Shown: positions 1 to 6,319, counted from the stretch's first letter. The stretch: DNA of 14,594 bases from an uncultured Ruminococcus sp. (GCA_937894495.1 CALCRR010000404.1:1-14594); one strand, 5' to 3'. Program-made: numbers and translations. Notes: generated by a model not told the origin, from the letters alone.

Positions 1-1535
1 CCTCTCGCCGCACTGTAACCATCACCGCAAAGCAGGATATCTGCCTGCTTGAATACAAGGAATATAATCTTCCTTTTGTAGGTATTGGCGCTAATGCAGA
101 AGATTTATATTTTATAAACGGCTATCAGTCCTGGACCGACAGCAGAGAAAAGCGCCCCGACGGCATTATGAAGGGCATTGACCAGATACCCAAGCCCCTT
201 AACGATAAGTATGCATTCTCACAGTACGGCGACTACACCTTTACCCGCTACAGCCTTAAAAGGGGAGTTATGCACGGCTTCTCCTACGGCTATATAAGAA
301 ATGAGGATAATTATGAGTTCATGGGCTCGCTTAACGAGGACTGCGGCTTTACCTCAATAAGAACAGATACCTCGAAAAATATCATCATGGCTTTCAAGGA
401 CTGCAAGAACCTGATGGTGAACGAGAGCTACGGCGGCATAAAGCTTTATCTGGGCAGCGGCAGCGAGGACGAGGTGTTTGACAGATATTTCAGCCTTCTG
501 GGTATCGAGCCGCCCAAGGCACAGCCCGTGTTTGGCTACACCAGCTGGTACAGGCATTATCAGGATATCAGCGAAAAGGTGATACTGGAGGACCTGGAGG
601 GTCTTGAACACGCAGAGCATAAGGCTGATGTTTTCCAGATAGACGACGGCTACCAGACCGCAGTGGGCGACTGGCTCAGCGTTGATAAGGATAAATTCCC
701 AAATTCAATGAAAGCGGCTGCCGACGGCATAAAGGCGGCTGGACTTATCCCCGGGCTGTGGCTTGCACCCTTTGCCTGCGAAGAGAAGTCTGAGATATTC
801 AGGAACCACCGTGACTGGATAGTCAGGGACGAGCTGGGCAGGCTGGTCAAGGGCGGCAGCAATTGGAGCGGCTTTTATGTGCTGGACCTCTACAACGAGG
901 AGGTCAGGGAGTATCTCAGGCAGGTATTCGACACTGTGATGAATGAGTGGGGCTATAAGCTGTTAAAGCTTGATTTCCTCTACGCTGTGTGCATTCAGCC
1001 CAGAATGGAAAAGACCAGAGGGCAGATAATGGCTGAGGCGATGGACTTCCTCAGAGAGTGCGCCCATGACGCGCAGATACTTGGCTGCGGCGTTCCGCTG
1101 GCGTCGGCATTCGGCAAGGTGGATTACTGCCGCATAGGCTGCGATGTAAGCCTTGACTGGGACGACAAGCCTTATATGAGACTTATGCACAGAGAAAGAA
1201 CGAGTACAAAAAATTGTATACTTAACTCTGTGTTCAGACGACAGCTCAACGGCAGGGCATTTTTGAACGACCCCGACGTGTTCCTGCTGAGGACCGACAA
1301 CACCACCATGAGCGACGCCCAGAAGCAGGCTCTGGCTGAGATAAACGCACTGACAGGCAGCGTGCTTTTTACCTCCGATAACTTTGACAGCTACAGCGAC
1401 GCCCAGAAGCAGAAGCTGGAAAAAATGCTGGAGCTCAGAGACTGGAAGGTAACAGCCGCCGAGCTCAACGGCAAGGAGCTGATACTGAACATTGCCAGGG
1501 GCGATGAAGAGGCGGTAAGGAGCTACAGGATATAG
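1..1535 (+). CDS. Alpha-galactosidase, glycoside hydrolase family 36 (5' end missing)
   Basis: The reading frame is open from base 3, so the start lies before the window; 510 residues are visible and the ATG at 168 is internal. GH36 enzymes release terminal alpha-1,6-galactose from raffinose-type oligosaccharides and galactomannans. Visible landmarks are NGYQSWTDS (about base 118), which is typical of the N-terminal beta-sandwich of this family, then FQIDDGYQ (about 634) in the catalytic barrel, and KLDFLYA, whose Asp (972-974) is the expected nucleophile. RIGCDV follows, with its Asp (1143-1145) as the expected acid/base. No signal peptide can be judged because the N-terminus is absent, so location is unknown. 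The C-terminal beta domain looks short. A hairpin follows the stop. The family call is firm; substrate preference is inferred from the family only. Confidence 0.9.
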   Translation, partial: SRRTVTITAKQDICLLEYKEYNLPFVGIGANAEDLYFINGYQSWTDSREKRPDGIMKGIDQIPKPLNDKYAFSQYGDYTFTRYSLKRGVMHGFSYGYIRNEDNYEFMGSLNEDCGFTSIRTDTSKNIIMAFKDCKNLMVNESYGGIKLYLGSGSEDEVFDRYFSLLGIEPPKAQPVFGYTSWYRHYQDISEKVILEDLEGLEHAEHKADVFQIDDGYQTAVGDWLSVDKDKFPNSMKAAADGIKAAGLIPGLWLAPFACEEKSEIFRNHRDWIVRDELGRLVKGGSNWSGFYVLDLYNEEVREYLRQVFDTVMNEWGYKLLKLDFLYAVCIQPRMEKTRGQIMAEAMDFLRECAHDAQILGCGVPLASAFGKVDYCRIGCDVSLDWDDKPYMRLMHRERTSTKNCILNSVFRRQLNGRAFLNDPDVFLLRTDNTTMSDAQKQALAEINALTGSVLFTSDNFDSYSDAQKQKLEKMLELRDWKVTAAELNGKELILNIARGDEEAVRSYRI

Positions 1536-1553
1536 CTAAAGTGAATATTATCA

Positions 1554-1588
1554 ACTTTCTCTCTCTGCCAAAGGCGGAGGGAGAAAGT
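1554..1588 (+). terminator. 16-bp hairpin after the alpha-galactosidase gene
   Basis: Arms 1554-1569 and 1573-1588 pair over all 16 positions (two G-T wobbles) around an AAA loop, 18 bases after the stop codon. The following bases (CTATTTAT) are only a weak T-tract, so this could be an imperfect terminator, a 3'-end stabiliser or a copy of a dispersed palindromic repeat. Confidence 0.6.
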
Positions 1589-1634
1589 CTATTTATACAA
1601 AATTCGTGTATTATTAACAATATGAGAGAAAAAT

Positions 1635-1676
1635 GTTGCAAATGCAACTTTATTTCCTCCCCGAAAGTGGTAAAAT
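1635..1676 (+). promoter_or_regulatory. Promoter and candidate activator site for the DUF1858 gene
   Basis: An extended -10 element TGGTAAAAT lies at 1668-1676, with no convincing -35. Upstream is a perfect inverted repeat, GTTGC-AAAT-GCAAC (1635-1648; outer 6 bases on each side pair). If transcription starts near 1683, the repeat is centred at about -41.5, the position used by CRP/FNR-family activators on promoters with poor -35 elements. The 5-4-5 layout also resembles that family. The regulator is inferred, not identified. Confidence 0.5.
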
Positions 1677-1711
1677 ACATATGATGATAAAAACTGAACG
1701 GAGGAATAAAA

Positions 1712-1936
1712 ATGAACACGATAAAAAAGGAAATGCTGATAAAAGACATACTTTGTGCAAACCCCTACAGCGGTGAGGCTCTTATGGAGTGCGGCATGGG
1801 CTGCATAGGCTGCCCTGCTTCTCAGGCGGAGAGCCTTGAGCAGGCGTGCGCTGTTCACGGTCTTGACGCTGATGATGTGGTAGATTATGTAAATCACTAT
1901 ATTGAGGAGAGACCAAGCGGCTTTGCATACCAGTAA
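1712..1936 (+). CDS. DUF1858 / hybrid-cluster-protein-associated redox disulfide domain protein
   Basis: This is a 74-residue cytoplasmic protein that is essentially a single domain. Residues 8-16 resemble the opening of DUF1858, and the motif ECGMGCIGCP gives Cys27, Cys31 and Cys34, with a CxxC pair typical of the subfamily often found with hybrid cluster protein (Hcp) in anaerobes. A further Cys lies at 46. Family members are thought to have redox or metal-related roles in anaerobic metabolism, but the biochemical role is not settled. GGAGG about 8 bases before the ATG supports the start. The gene stands alone, with its own predicted promoter and a separate small transcription unit downstream; no hcp gene is in the window. 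Recognition of the domain is good, function uncertain. Confidence 0.82.
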   Translation: MNTIKKEMLIKDILCANPYSGEALMECGMGCIGCPASQAESLEQACAVHGLDADDVVDYVNHYIEERPSGFAYQ

Positions 1937-1973
1937 AAATCTGAAGGCTGCGAAAAAATTTCACCCCGACCCC

Positions 1974-2002
1974 TTGACAAAACCCCTGTGATGTGTTATT
2001 AT
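1974..2002 (+). promoter_or_regulatory. Near-consensus promoter for a small RNA
   Basis: TTGACA (1974-1979), a 17-base spacer, then TATTAT (1997-2002) preceded by TG at the extended -10 position (1994-1995). This is the closest match to the sigma-A consensus on the + strand of the window. The predicted start is about 2009, and no open reading frame follows before the terminator at 2058-2096. Confidence 0.75.
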
Positions 2003-2008
2003 ATTAAA

Positions 2009-2096
2009 GGCGGAAACCATTGGGCGATGGTTTTTGGACGGCGAGGAAAAATTATAGGGCTAAGGGCTGCTGCGTGGCAGCCCTTAGTCTTTTTTT
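2009..2096 (+). ncRNA. Candidate small RNA or orphan leader, about 88 nt, family not recognised
   Basis: A strong promoter and a strong intrinsic terminator bracket a stretch with no credible open reading frame. The 5' half folds into a hairpin (2011-2020 with 2027-2036, seven Watson-Crick pairs flanked by wobbles, loop TGGGCG). A purine-rich single-stranded linker containing GACGGCGAGG follows, then the terminator hairpin with a GC-rich loop, TGCGTG. The nadB promoter begins about 100 bases later, so the RNA either ends on its own or is a read-through leader. I compared it from memory with fluoride, c-di-GMP-I, guanidine, SRP and T-box RNAs and none fit. The transcription-unit layout is well supported; the function is unknown. 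Confidence 0.6.
2058..2096 (+). terminator. Intrinsic terminator of the small RNA unit
   Basis: An 11-bp perfect stem (2060-2070 with 2077-2087), extendable by a G-T and a G-C pair, with loop TGCGTG and a run of seven T (2090-2096). It is strong and correctly oriented for the + strand. Confidence 0.9.
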
Positions 2097-2198
2097 ACTG
2101 TTATTCACATGAAGATCGGTTTGAGAAAATGCTGACCTGCCTGTTTTGACAGCCTGCTCATTCAAAAAACGATTTTCGTGTTTTTATCTAAAAAATGG

Positions 2199-2233
2199 TT
2201 GAAATTTCACTTATTATGTGTTATACTAGTATA
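2199..2233 (+). promoter_or_regulatory. nadB promoter with palindrome over the -10
   Basis: TTGAAA (2199-2204), 17-base spacer, TATACT (2222-2227), with TG at the extended -10 position (2219-2220). A perfect 12-base palindrome, TATACTAGTATA (2222-2233), covers the -10 and continues into an AT-rich repeat of the same flavour (to about 2245), so a repressor bound there would block the promoter. NiaR is the known NAD-biosynthesis repressor in many Firmicutes; I cannot confirm that this is its site. Confidence 0.65.
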
Positions 2234-2250
2234 TAAGTATATATATCGGC

Positions 2251-2270
2251 GCAGAAAAGTGTTTTTCTGC
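2251..2270 (+). other. Small hairpin in the nadB 5' untranslated region
   Basis: GCAGAAAA (2251-2258) pairs perfectly with TTTTCTGC (2263-2270) around a GTGT loop, directly upstream of the Shine-Dalgarno sequence (AGAAGAAGG, 2274-2282). It may protect or present the ribosome site; no regulatory role is shown. Confidence 0.45.
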
Positions 2271-2289
2271 CGTAGAAGAAGGTTTTCTT

Positions 2290-3801
2290 ATGAATAATAA
2301 ATTTGATGTAATAATTGCAGGCTGCGGTGTTGCAGGACTTTACGGCGCAGCAAATCTGCCGGGGGAGCTTTCGGTGCTGGTGCTCTCTAAAAGGGAGCTC
2401 ACCCTTTGTAATTCTTCACTGGCTCAGGGAGGTATCGCAGGGGTGTATAACAGCCCGGGGGACTCGCCCGAGTATCATAAGCAGGATACCTTTATAGCAG
2501 GCGGTCATGAGAACGACCCTGTGTCTACCGATATTTTAGTGAACGAGGCGGCGCAGGATATCGACAGGATAATTAAGCTTGGGGTGGATTTTGACAAGCA
2601 GCCCGACGGCGATTATCACCGCACGCTGGAGGGGGGGCACTCTAAGCACAGGATATTCCACCATAAGGACGCCACGGGCTACGAGATGGAGACTAAGCTG
2701 CTCGCCCATGTGCAGACCCTTGAAAATGTCACCGTGTGGGAGAATGCACTGATGTGCGACGTGAAAAAGGTGAAAAACGGATTTTCCTTCCTGATACTTA
2801 AAGACGGCGAGTATGTGACCTGCTCATGCAGAAAAACTATTTTTGCCACAGGCGGCATAGGCAGAGTTTATGAGTATACCACAAATTCGGCTATCGCCAC
2901 AGGTGACGGCATAGCTATGGCTTATGATATGGGTGCCGAGATAAAGCACCTGAGCTATATACAGTTCCACCCCACTGCCTTTAATGACAGAAACACCAGA
3001 GAGTGCTTTCTTATCTCTGAGGCTGTCAGGGGCGAGGGCGCATATCTTAAAAACTGCCACGGCGAGCGGTTTATGCATAACTATGATAAAAGGCTGGAGC
3101 TCGCACCGAGAGATGTGGTGTCTCACTCCATAATCTTTGAAGCCAAAAGAACAGGCTCTGACGAGTTTTATCTTGATATATCCCACGAGGACCCCGAGTT
3201 TATCAGGCAGAGATTTCCTATGATCTACCAGAACCTGCTCAGCGCAGGCTTTGATATGACTAAGGATATGATACCTATCTTCCCTTGCCACCACTATCTT
3301 ATGGGCGGCATAAATGTTGATATCTTTGCAAGGACCAGCATTGAGGGGCTTTATGCCTGCGGTGAGTGCTCACACACTGGTGTACACGGCAACAACAGGC
3401 TGGCAAGCAACTCGCTGCTGGAGGCGCTGGTGTTCTCACGCAGGGCGGCAGGAGATATCGCCCGGAAGCTGGCTGCCGAGGGTGACACCGAGGTGGAGGA
3501 GCACAGCTTTACCGTGAACCAAAATGCGCCTAAGATACCCGAGGGCATAAGAAGGCGCATAAGAAAGATCATGCAGAGCGCATATTTCGTTCTGCCTAAT
3601 GTGAGCAAGCTGAGAGAGGGACTTGAAGAGGTCACGGCTATCAGGGATATGCTCACACAGAACGAGTACAGGCTCGACCGTGACTATATCGAAGCCAAGA
3701 GCCTTGCGACAGTTGCCTGCATAGTGCTCACCGAGGCGGTGGATATCGCCTTCGGCAGTGCTGAGATACCCAGTGAAATGACCTACAGTGAAGGTGAGTG
3801 A
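2290..3801 (+). CDS. nadB: L-aspartate oxidase
   Basis: This FAD enzyme oxidises L-aspartate to iminoaspartate, the first step of de novo NAD synthesis, using oxygen or fumarate as acceptor; in an anaerobe fumarate is likelier. At 503 residues it is of usual family length (about 500-540). The N-terminal dinucleotide fold shows AGCGVAGL (G11, G13, G16). Further family marks are EGGHSKHR in the substrate region, IQFHPTAF, SEAVRGEGAYL, PRDVVSHSI with Arg274 and HGNNRLASNSLLE with Arg370; the two Arg correspond to the substrate-binding and catalytic arginines known in E. coli NadB. The C-terminal helical region found in this family is present. AGAAGAAGG seven bases before the ATG fixes the start. 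It overlaps the next gene and is the first gene of the operon that also contains nadC. The fumarate reductase/succinate dehydrogenase flavoprotein is a relative, but the motif set and nadC linkage favour NadB. Confidence 0.95.
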   Translation: MNNKFDVIIAGCGVAGLYGAANLPGELSVLVLSKRELTLCNSSLAQGGIAGVYNSPGDSPEYHKQDTFIAGGHENDPVSTDILVNEAAQDIDRIIKLGVDFDKQPDGDYHRTLEGGHSKHRIFHHKDATGYEMETKLLAHVQTLENVTVWENALMCDVKKVKNGFSFLILKDGEYVTCSCRKTIFATGGIGRVYEYTTNSAIATGDGIAMAYDMGAEIKHLSYIQFHPTAFNDRNTRECFLISEAVRGEGAYLKNCHGERFMHNYDKRLELAPRDVVSHSIIFEAKRTGSDEFYLDISHEDPEFIRQRFPMIYQNLLSAGFDMTKDMIPIFPCHHYLMGGINVDIFARTSIEGLYACGECSHTGVHGNNRLASNSLLEALVFSRRAAGDIARKLAAEGDTEVEEHSFTVNQNAPKIPEGIRRRIRKIMQSAYFVLPNVSKLREGLEEVTAIRDMLTQNEYRLDRDYIEAKSLATVACIVLTEAVDIAFGSAEIPSEMTYSEGE

Positions 3802-3802
3802 C

Positions 3803-4165
3803 GTGGCTGAAAAGATCATCAAAAGGGTGATACTTGGGCTTATCTCGGTAAGCTTTTTCGGAATGTTCACGGTGCTTTGCGTTATCATCGAGCCGGGTGA
3901 TATGCTGTGTATGCTGATGACGGCGGTGTTTGCCTTTATCTGGGTGGGTGTTGACCATTTTTTCTGCATAGCCGCTGATGACAAAAAGGCTGTTTACACA
4001 AGCAGGGAGTTCTCGCTGTGCGGCTACGGCATACCTCTTATCGCATACTGCATATTTGCGGCGGCAGATATTCTCGATATAAGGGAATGGTTCATACGCA
4101 CTGCCGCAGCGGTGACTATAACAATAACATTCCGTCTTATCGTTTTGCTCAAAGACGGAGAGTAA
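3803..4165 (+). CDS. Small four-helix membrane protein of unknown function between nadB and nadC
   Basis: I do not recognise this protein. It is about 120 residues with four predicted membrane helices: VILGLISVSFFGMFTVLCVII, then a segment around MLCMLMTAVFAFIWVG, one around GYGIPLIAYCIFAAA, and a last one around FIRTAAAVTITITFRLIVLL; short charged loops separate them. The reading frame has GTG starts at 3788, 3794 and 3803. I prefer 3803 because AAGGTGAG (3791-3798) at the end of nadB is then a well-spaced ribosome site, so this start sits just after the nadB TGA (3799-3801) and translation is probably coupled. It resembles no niacin transporter I know (NiaX and NiaP types are larger). Its place inside a nad operon is the only hint of a role. 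Confidence 0.75.
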   Translation: MAEKIIKRVILGLISVSFFGMFTVLCVIIEPGDMLCMLMTAVFAFIWVGVDHFFCIAADDKKAVYTSREFSLCGYGIPLIAYCIFAAADILDIREWFIRTAAAVTITITFRLIVLLKDGE

Positions 4166-4169
4166 TATC

Positions 4170-4201
4170 AATTCATAATGCATAATGCATAATTCATAAT
4201 T
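4170..4201 (+). repeat. Tandem 7-nt repeat, four units
   Basis: Four consecutive heptamers, TTCATAA, TGCATAA, TGCATAA, TTCATAA (4172-4199), form an AT-rich block directly after the membrane-protein gene. Blocks of this kind occur as dispersed intergenic repeats in Clostridia, often at the edge of small palindromic elements; that link is from general knowledge and was not tested here. Confidence 0.7.
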
Positions 4202-4206
4202 GAGGT

Positions 4207-4294
4207 GCCGCCTGCGGCGGTGATCTTTGCCCGTTCGGGCAGATGTACGGTGTAAGACCGTATTTTGATCTGTAAAAAATGTCCTTATGGGCAT
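4207..4294 (+). repeat. Cluster of four short hairpins between the membrane-protein gene and nadC
   Basis: Four hairpins follow each other: GCCGC/GCGGC (4207-4218), TGCCC/GGGCA with loop GTTC (4228-4241), TACGGT/ACCGTA (4246-4262), and ATGTCC/GGGCAT with loop TTAT (4279-4294; one wobble). None is followed by a T-tract, so they are unlikely to be terminators. With the adjoining 7-nt repeat this may be one mobile palindromic element (MITE- or REP-like) or an mRNA processing or stability element inside the nad operon. Confidence 0.55.
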
Positions 4295-4336
4295 AAAGAT
4301 ACATTCATTACCAAATAAAAAGCTAGGAGAATTACT

Positions 4337-5191
4337 ATGAAGCTGCTTGCATTTCAGGTGGACGATATAATAAAGTCTGCACTGCTGGAGGATATAAACT
4401 ATATCGACGTTACCACCGACCTGCTGGTGGAGGAGGGGGCTCGCTCCACCGCGAAATATGTCTCAAAGGACGAGGGTGTGCTCTGCGGCATAGATGTGGC
4501 TATGCGTGTGTTTGAGCTGCTTGATGACAGCGTTGAGACCGAGGTGTATATCCACGACGGCGAGAGGGTCAAAAAAGGCGATATAATCGCACGTATAACA
4601 GGCAGCACCAGGGCGCTTTTAAAGGGTGAGAGAACAGCTCTCAATCTGGTGCAGCATATGTCGGGCATTGCCACAGCCACCAATAAGTGCGTGCAGCTCG
4701 TAAAGGGCACCAAGGCAAGCGTTGCCGATACAAGAAAGACCCTGCCGGGGCTCAGGGTCATACAGAAATATGCAGTTACCGTGGGCGGCGGCAGAAATCA
4801 CCGCTATAACCTTTCCGACTGCGCAATGCTCAAAGATACCCACCTTGACGCCTACGGCAGCATGACAGGCGCTGTAAATGCCCTGCGTGAGAAAATGGGG
4901 CACACCGTTAAGATAGAGGTTGAGGTGGCAACCCTTGATGAGCTCAAAGAAGCGCTGGGGCTGGGGGTCGAGATAATAATGCTCGATAATATGTCGAATG
5001 AGGATATGGCGCAGGCTGTAAAGCTCACCGACGGAAGAGCATTGCTTGAAGCCTCGGGCAATGTCACCGCCGAGACTATCAGGGGCATTGCCGAGACAGG
5101 TGTGGATATAATATCCATAGGCGCACTTACCCACTCGGTAAAGGCGTTTGATATATCCATGAAGATGGAGGCAGAGGATCAGAGGCAGTAA
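4337..5191 (+). CDS. nadC: Nicotinate-nucleotide pyrophosphorylase (quinolinate phosphoribosyltransferase)
   Basis: The enzyme converts quinolinate and PRPP to nicotinate mononucleotide, CO2 and pyrophosphate, the step where the de novo NAD pathway meets the salvage route. It has the usual length of 284 residues: an N-terminal alpha/beta sandwich domain (to about 110) and a C-terminal barrel. Motifs seen are ADTRKTLPGLR (Thr132-Lys134, substrate-binding basic residues), KYAVTVGGGRNHR, IEVEVATLDEL, IMLDNM, LEASGNV and IISIGALTHS. The usual KDNH/KENH segment reads KDTH here (Lys166 to His169), keeping Lys and His but replacing Asn with Thr. AGGAG (4325-4329) seven bases before the ATG supports the start. 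It lies in the nadB transcription unit, separated from it by a membrane-protein gene and a hairpin cluster; nadA is not adjacent. Confidence 0.95.
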   Translation: MKLLAFQVDDIIKSALLEDINYIDVTTDLLVEEGARSTAKYVSKDEGVLCGIDVAMRVFELLDDSVETEVYIHDGERVKKGDIIARITGSTRALLKGERTALNLVQHMSGIATATNKCVQLVKGTKASVADTRKTLPGLRVIQKYAVTVGGGRNHRYNLSDCAMLKDTHLDAYGSMTGAVNALREKMGHTVKIEVEVATLDELKEALGLGVEIIMLDNMSNEDMAQAVKLTDGRALLEASGNVTAETIRGIAETGVDIISIGALTHSVKAFDISMKMEAEDQRQ

Positions 5192-5241
5192 GCAGGAGCT
5201 TGTATCTCTGCCCTTGTATAAAATATGACAGGAGAGCTATT

Positions 5242-5778
5242 ATGCGTTATCGGACATATAATAATTACAACCCGAAATTGACAAAGCTGTTTTACATTAT
5301 ACCCCTGATAGTGAGCATAGTGTTTTTTATCGTGGGTATAGCCACCTTGTATAACAGAGCCGTCCTCGAAAAAAGGTGTACCGATATGGTCAGGGGCGAG
5401 ATAGTAAGGAACGAGGTGCGCAGCTCCACCGACAGCGACGGTCATACCTCAACGGGCTATGCCCCTGTTTATGCCTATACCTATAACGGCAGAGCTTATG
5501 AGGTGGTGAGCAGCACATCATCAAATCCCCCTGCCTTTCAGCCGGGCGATACTACCGAGATATGGGTAGACCATGATGAGCCCACCAAGATATTTGTACC
5601 CGAGGATAACACATCTAAGGTGCTGGGTATAGTTTTTACCGCTGTGGGAGGATTTCTGCTGGCAGTGTCTCTGACGGTCATGGTAATGCTCGCCCTGAGA
5701 AAACGGCAGAACGGCGGCAGCGATACCTACGATATGCGCTACAACGGCGATGATATGAACAGCTATTACCGCTATTGA
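5242..5778 (+). CDS. DUF3592-like membrane protein, copy 1
   Basis: A 178-residue protein with one membrane helix near the N-terminus (about residues 16-38), an extracytoplasmic or loop domain with the pattern GEIVRNEVR...APVYAYTYNGRAYEV...GDTTEIWVDHDEPTKIFVPED, and a second helix near residue 135. This two-helix frame around a small beta domain is typical of DUF3592-type proteins, whose function is unknown. The C-terminal tail is rich in Tyr, Asp and Asn. I chose ATG 5242 because AGGAG (5230-5234) sits correctly before it; an in-frame TTG at 5200 has poor spacing. It lies 50 bases after nadC and 25 before a second protein of the same layout, so all are probably cotranscribed. Confidence 0.8.
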   Translation: MRYRTYNNYNPKLTKLFYIIPLIVSIVFFIVGIATLYNRAVLEKRCTDMVRGEIVRNEVRSSTDSDGHTSTGYAPVYAYTYNGRAYEVVSSTSSNPPAFQPGDTTEIWVDHDEPTKIFVPEDNTSKVLGIVFTAVGGFLLAVSLTVMVMLALRKRQNGGSDTYDMRYNGDDMNSYYRY

Positions 5779-5803
5779 CGGCGTAAAACTGGAGGGCTTC
5801 TCT

Positions 5804-6319
5804 ATGGCAGATACAAACACTAAGGGCGATACCAAAACTTTAGTCGCTGTGCTTATTATTTTCGGCGTGCTTTTTATACTGGGTGCAGTGCAGGTGTGGC
5901 GGCAGCATGACAGAGAGCAGGCGGTGATAGCCAGATGTACCGAAAAGACCACCGCCACCGTCAGCGATGTTTCGGTAACTCACATAAAGAAAAAGGTCAG
6001 GCAGAAGGCTAAGACCACGGGCATTAAAAAATCCAGATATGAAGAGTATGACGAGTATACCATAAGCTATGAGTATGAGGTGGAAGGCAAAAGCTACACC
6101 GACCGGTACCGCACCAGAGCAGGCGAGGGCATAAGCAAGGGCAGCACCATAAACATAAGCTATGACCCTGCTGACCCTAAGGTCAACATGACCTCGGGAC
6201 AGGAAAAAAGCAGCGATATGCTGCCTGCTGTTTCAATAGCTCTGGGCGTTGTGGGTGCTTTGCTGATAGCGGGCGGCATCACAGCAGGAGTAAAAAGCAA
6301 AAGCAAGGGGGCATACTGA
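5804..6319 (+). CDS. DUF3592-like membrane protein, copy 2
   Basis: A 171-residue protein with the same plan as its upstream neighbour: an N-terminal helix (about residues 13-31), a beta-rich middle domain (TISYEYEVEGKSYTDRYR, then INISYDPADPKVN) and a C-terminal helix (about residues 140-160) followed by a Lys-rich tail. The YEYEVxGKxY and YDPxDP patterns are characteristic of DUF3592. The loop between about residues 60 and 80 is unusually basic (many Lys), unlike copy 1. GGAGGG (5791-5796) supports the ATG. Its TGA overlaps the udp start codon by one base (TGATG), so translation is coupled to udp. The pair is diverged, not a recent duplication. Function unknown. Confidence 0.82.
   Translation: MADTNTKGDTKTLVAVLIIFGVLFILGAVQVWRQHDREQAVIARCTEKTTATVSDVSVTHIKKKVRQKAKTTGIKKSRYEEYDEYTISYEYEVEGKSYTDRYRTRAGEGISKGSTINISYDPADPKVNMTSGQEKSSDMLPAVSIALGVVGALLIAGGITAGVKSKSKGAY

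Noticed and set aside
2009..2096. Fluoride or c-di-GMP-I riboswitch upstream of nadB
   Set aside because: GGCGATGG-like and GGACG strings recall these classes, but the pseudoknot partners and the GNRA-receptor features are missing.
2166..2188. Second terminator before nadB
   Set aside because: The A-rich/T-rich arms around CGATTTTCG pair only with a bulge and contain hardly any GC pairs, too weak to call.
2824..3294. Minus-strand open frame opposite nadB
   Set aside because: It lies wholly within the strongly supported nadB, matches no family I recognise, and has no promoter or ribosome site of note.
4172..4199. CRISPR-like or origin iteron repeat
   Set aside because: The units are seven bases without spacers, only four copies, and no cas or replication gene is nearby.
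3436..4294. Two overlapping long minus-strand frames opposite nadB and the membrane-protein gene
   Set aside because: They are frame shadows of the + strand genes; one runs across the hairpin cluster, and their His- and Ser-rich compositions are typical of antisense translation.
4619..5134. Minus-strand frame opposite nadC
   Set aside because: It is a shadow of nadC with no motif of its own.
5200..5224. Promoter in front of the first DUF3592-like gene
   Set aside because: TATAAA at 5217-5222 has no -35 at acceptable spacing and no TG extension, so cotranscription with nadC is the simpler reading.
5200..5241. TTG start at 5200 for the first DUF3592-like protein
   Set aside because: The only AGGAG nearby is almost adjacent to the TTG, while ATG 5242 has a properly spaced AGGAG.
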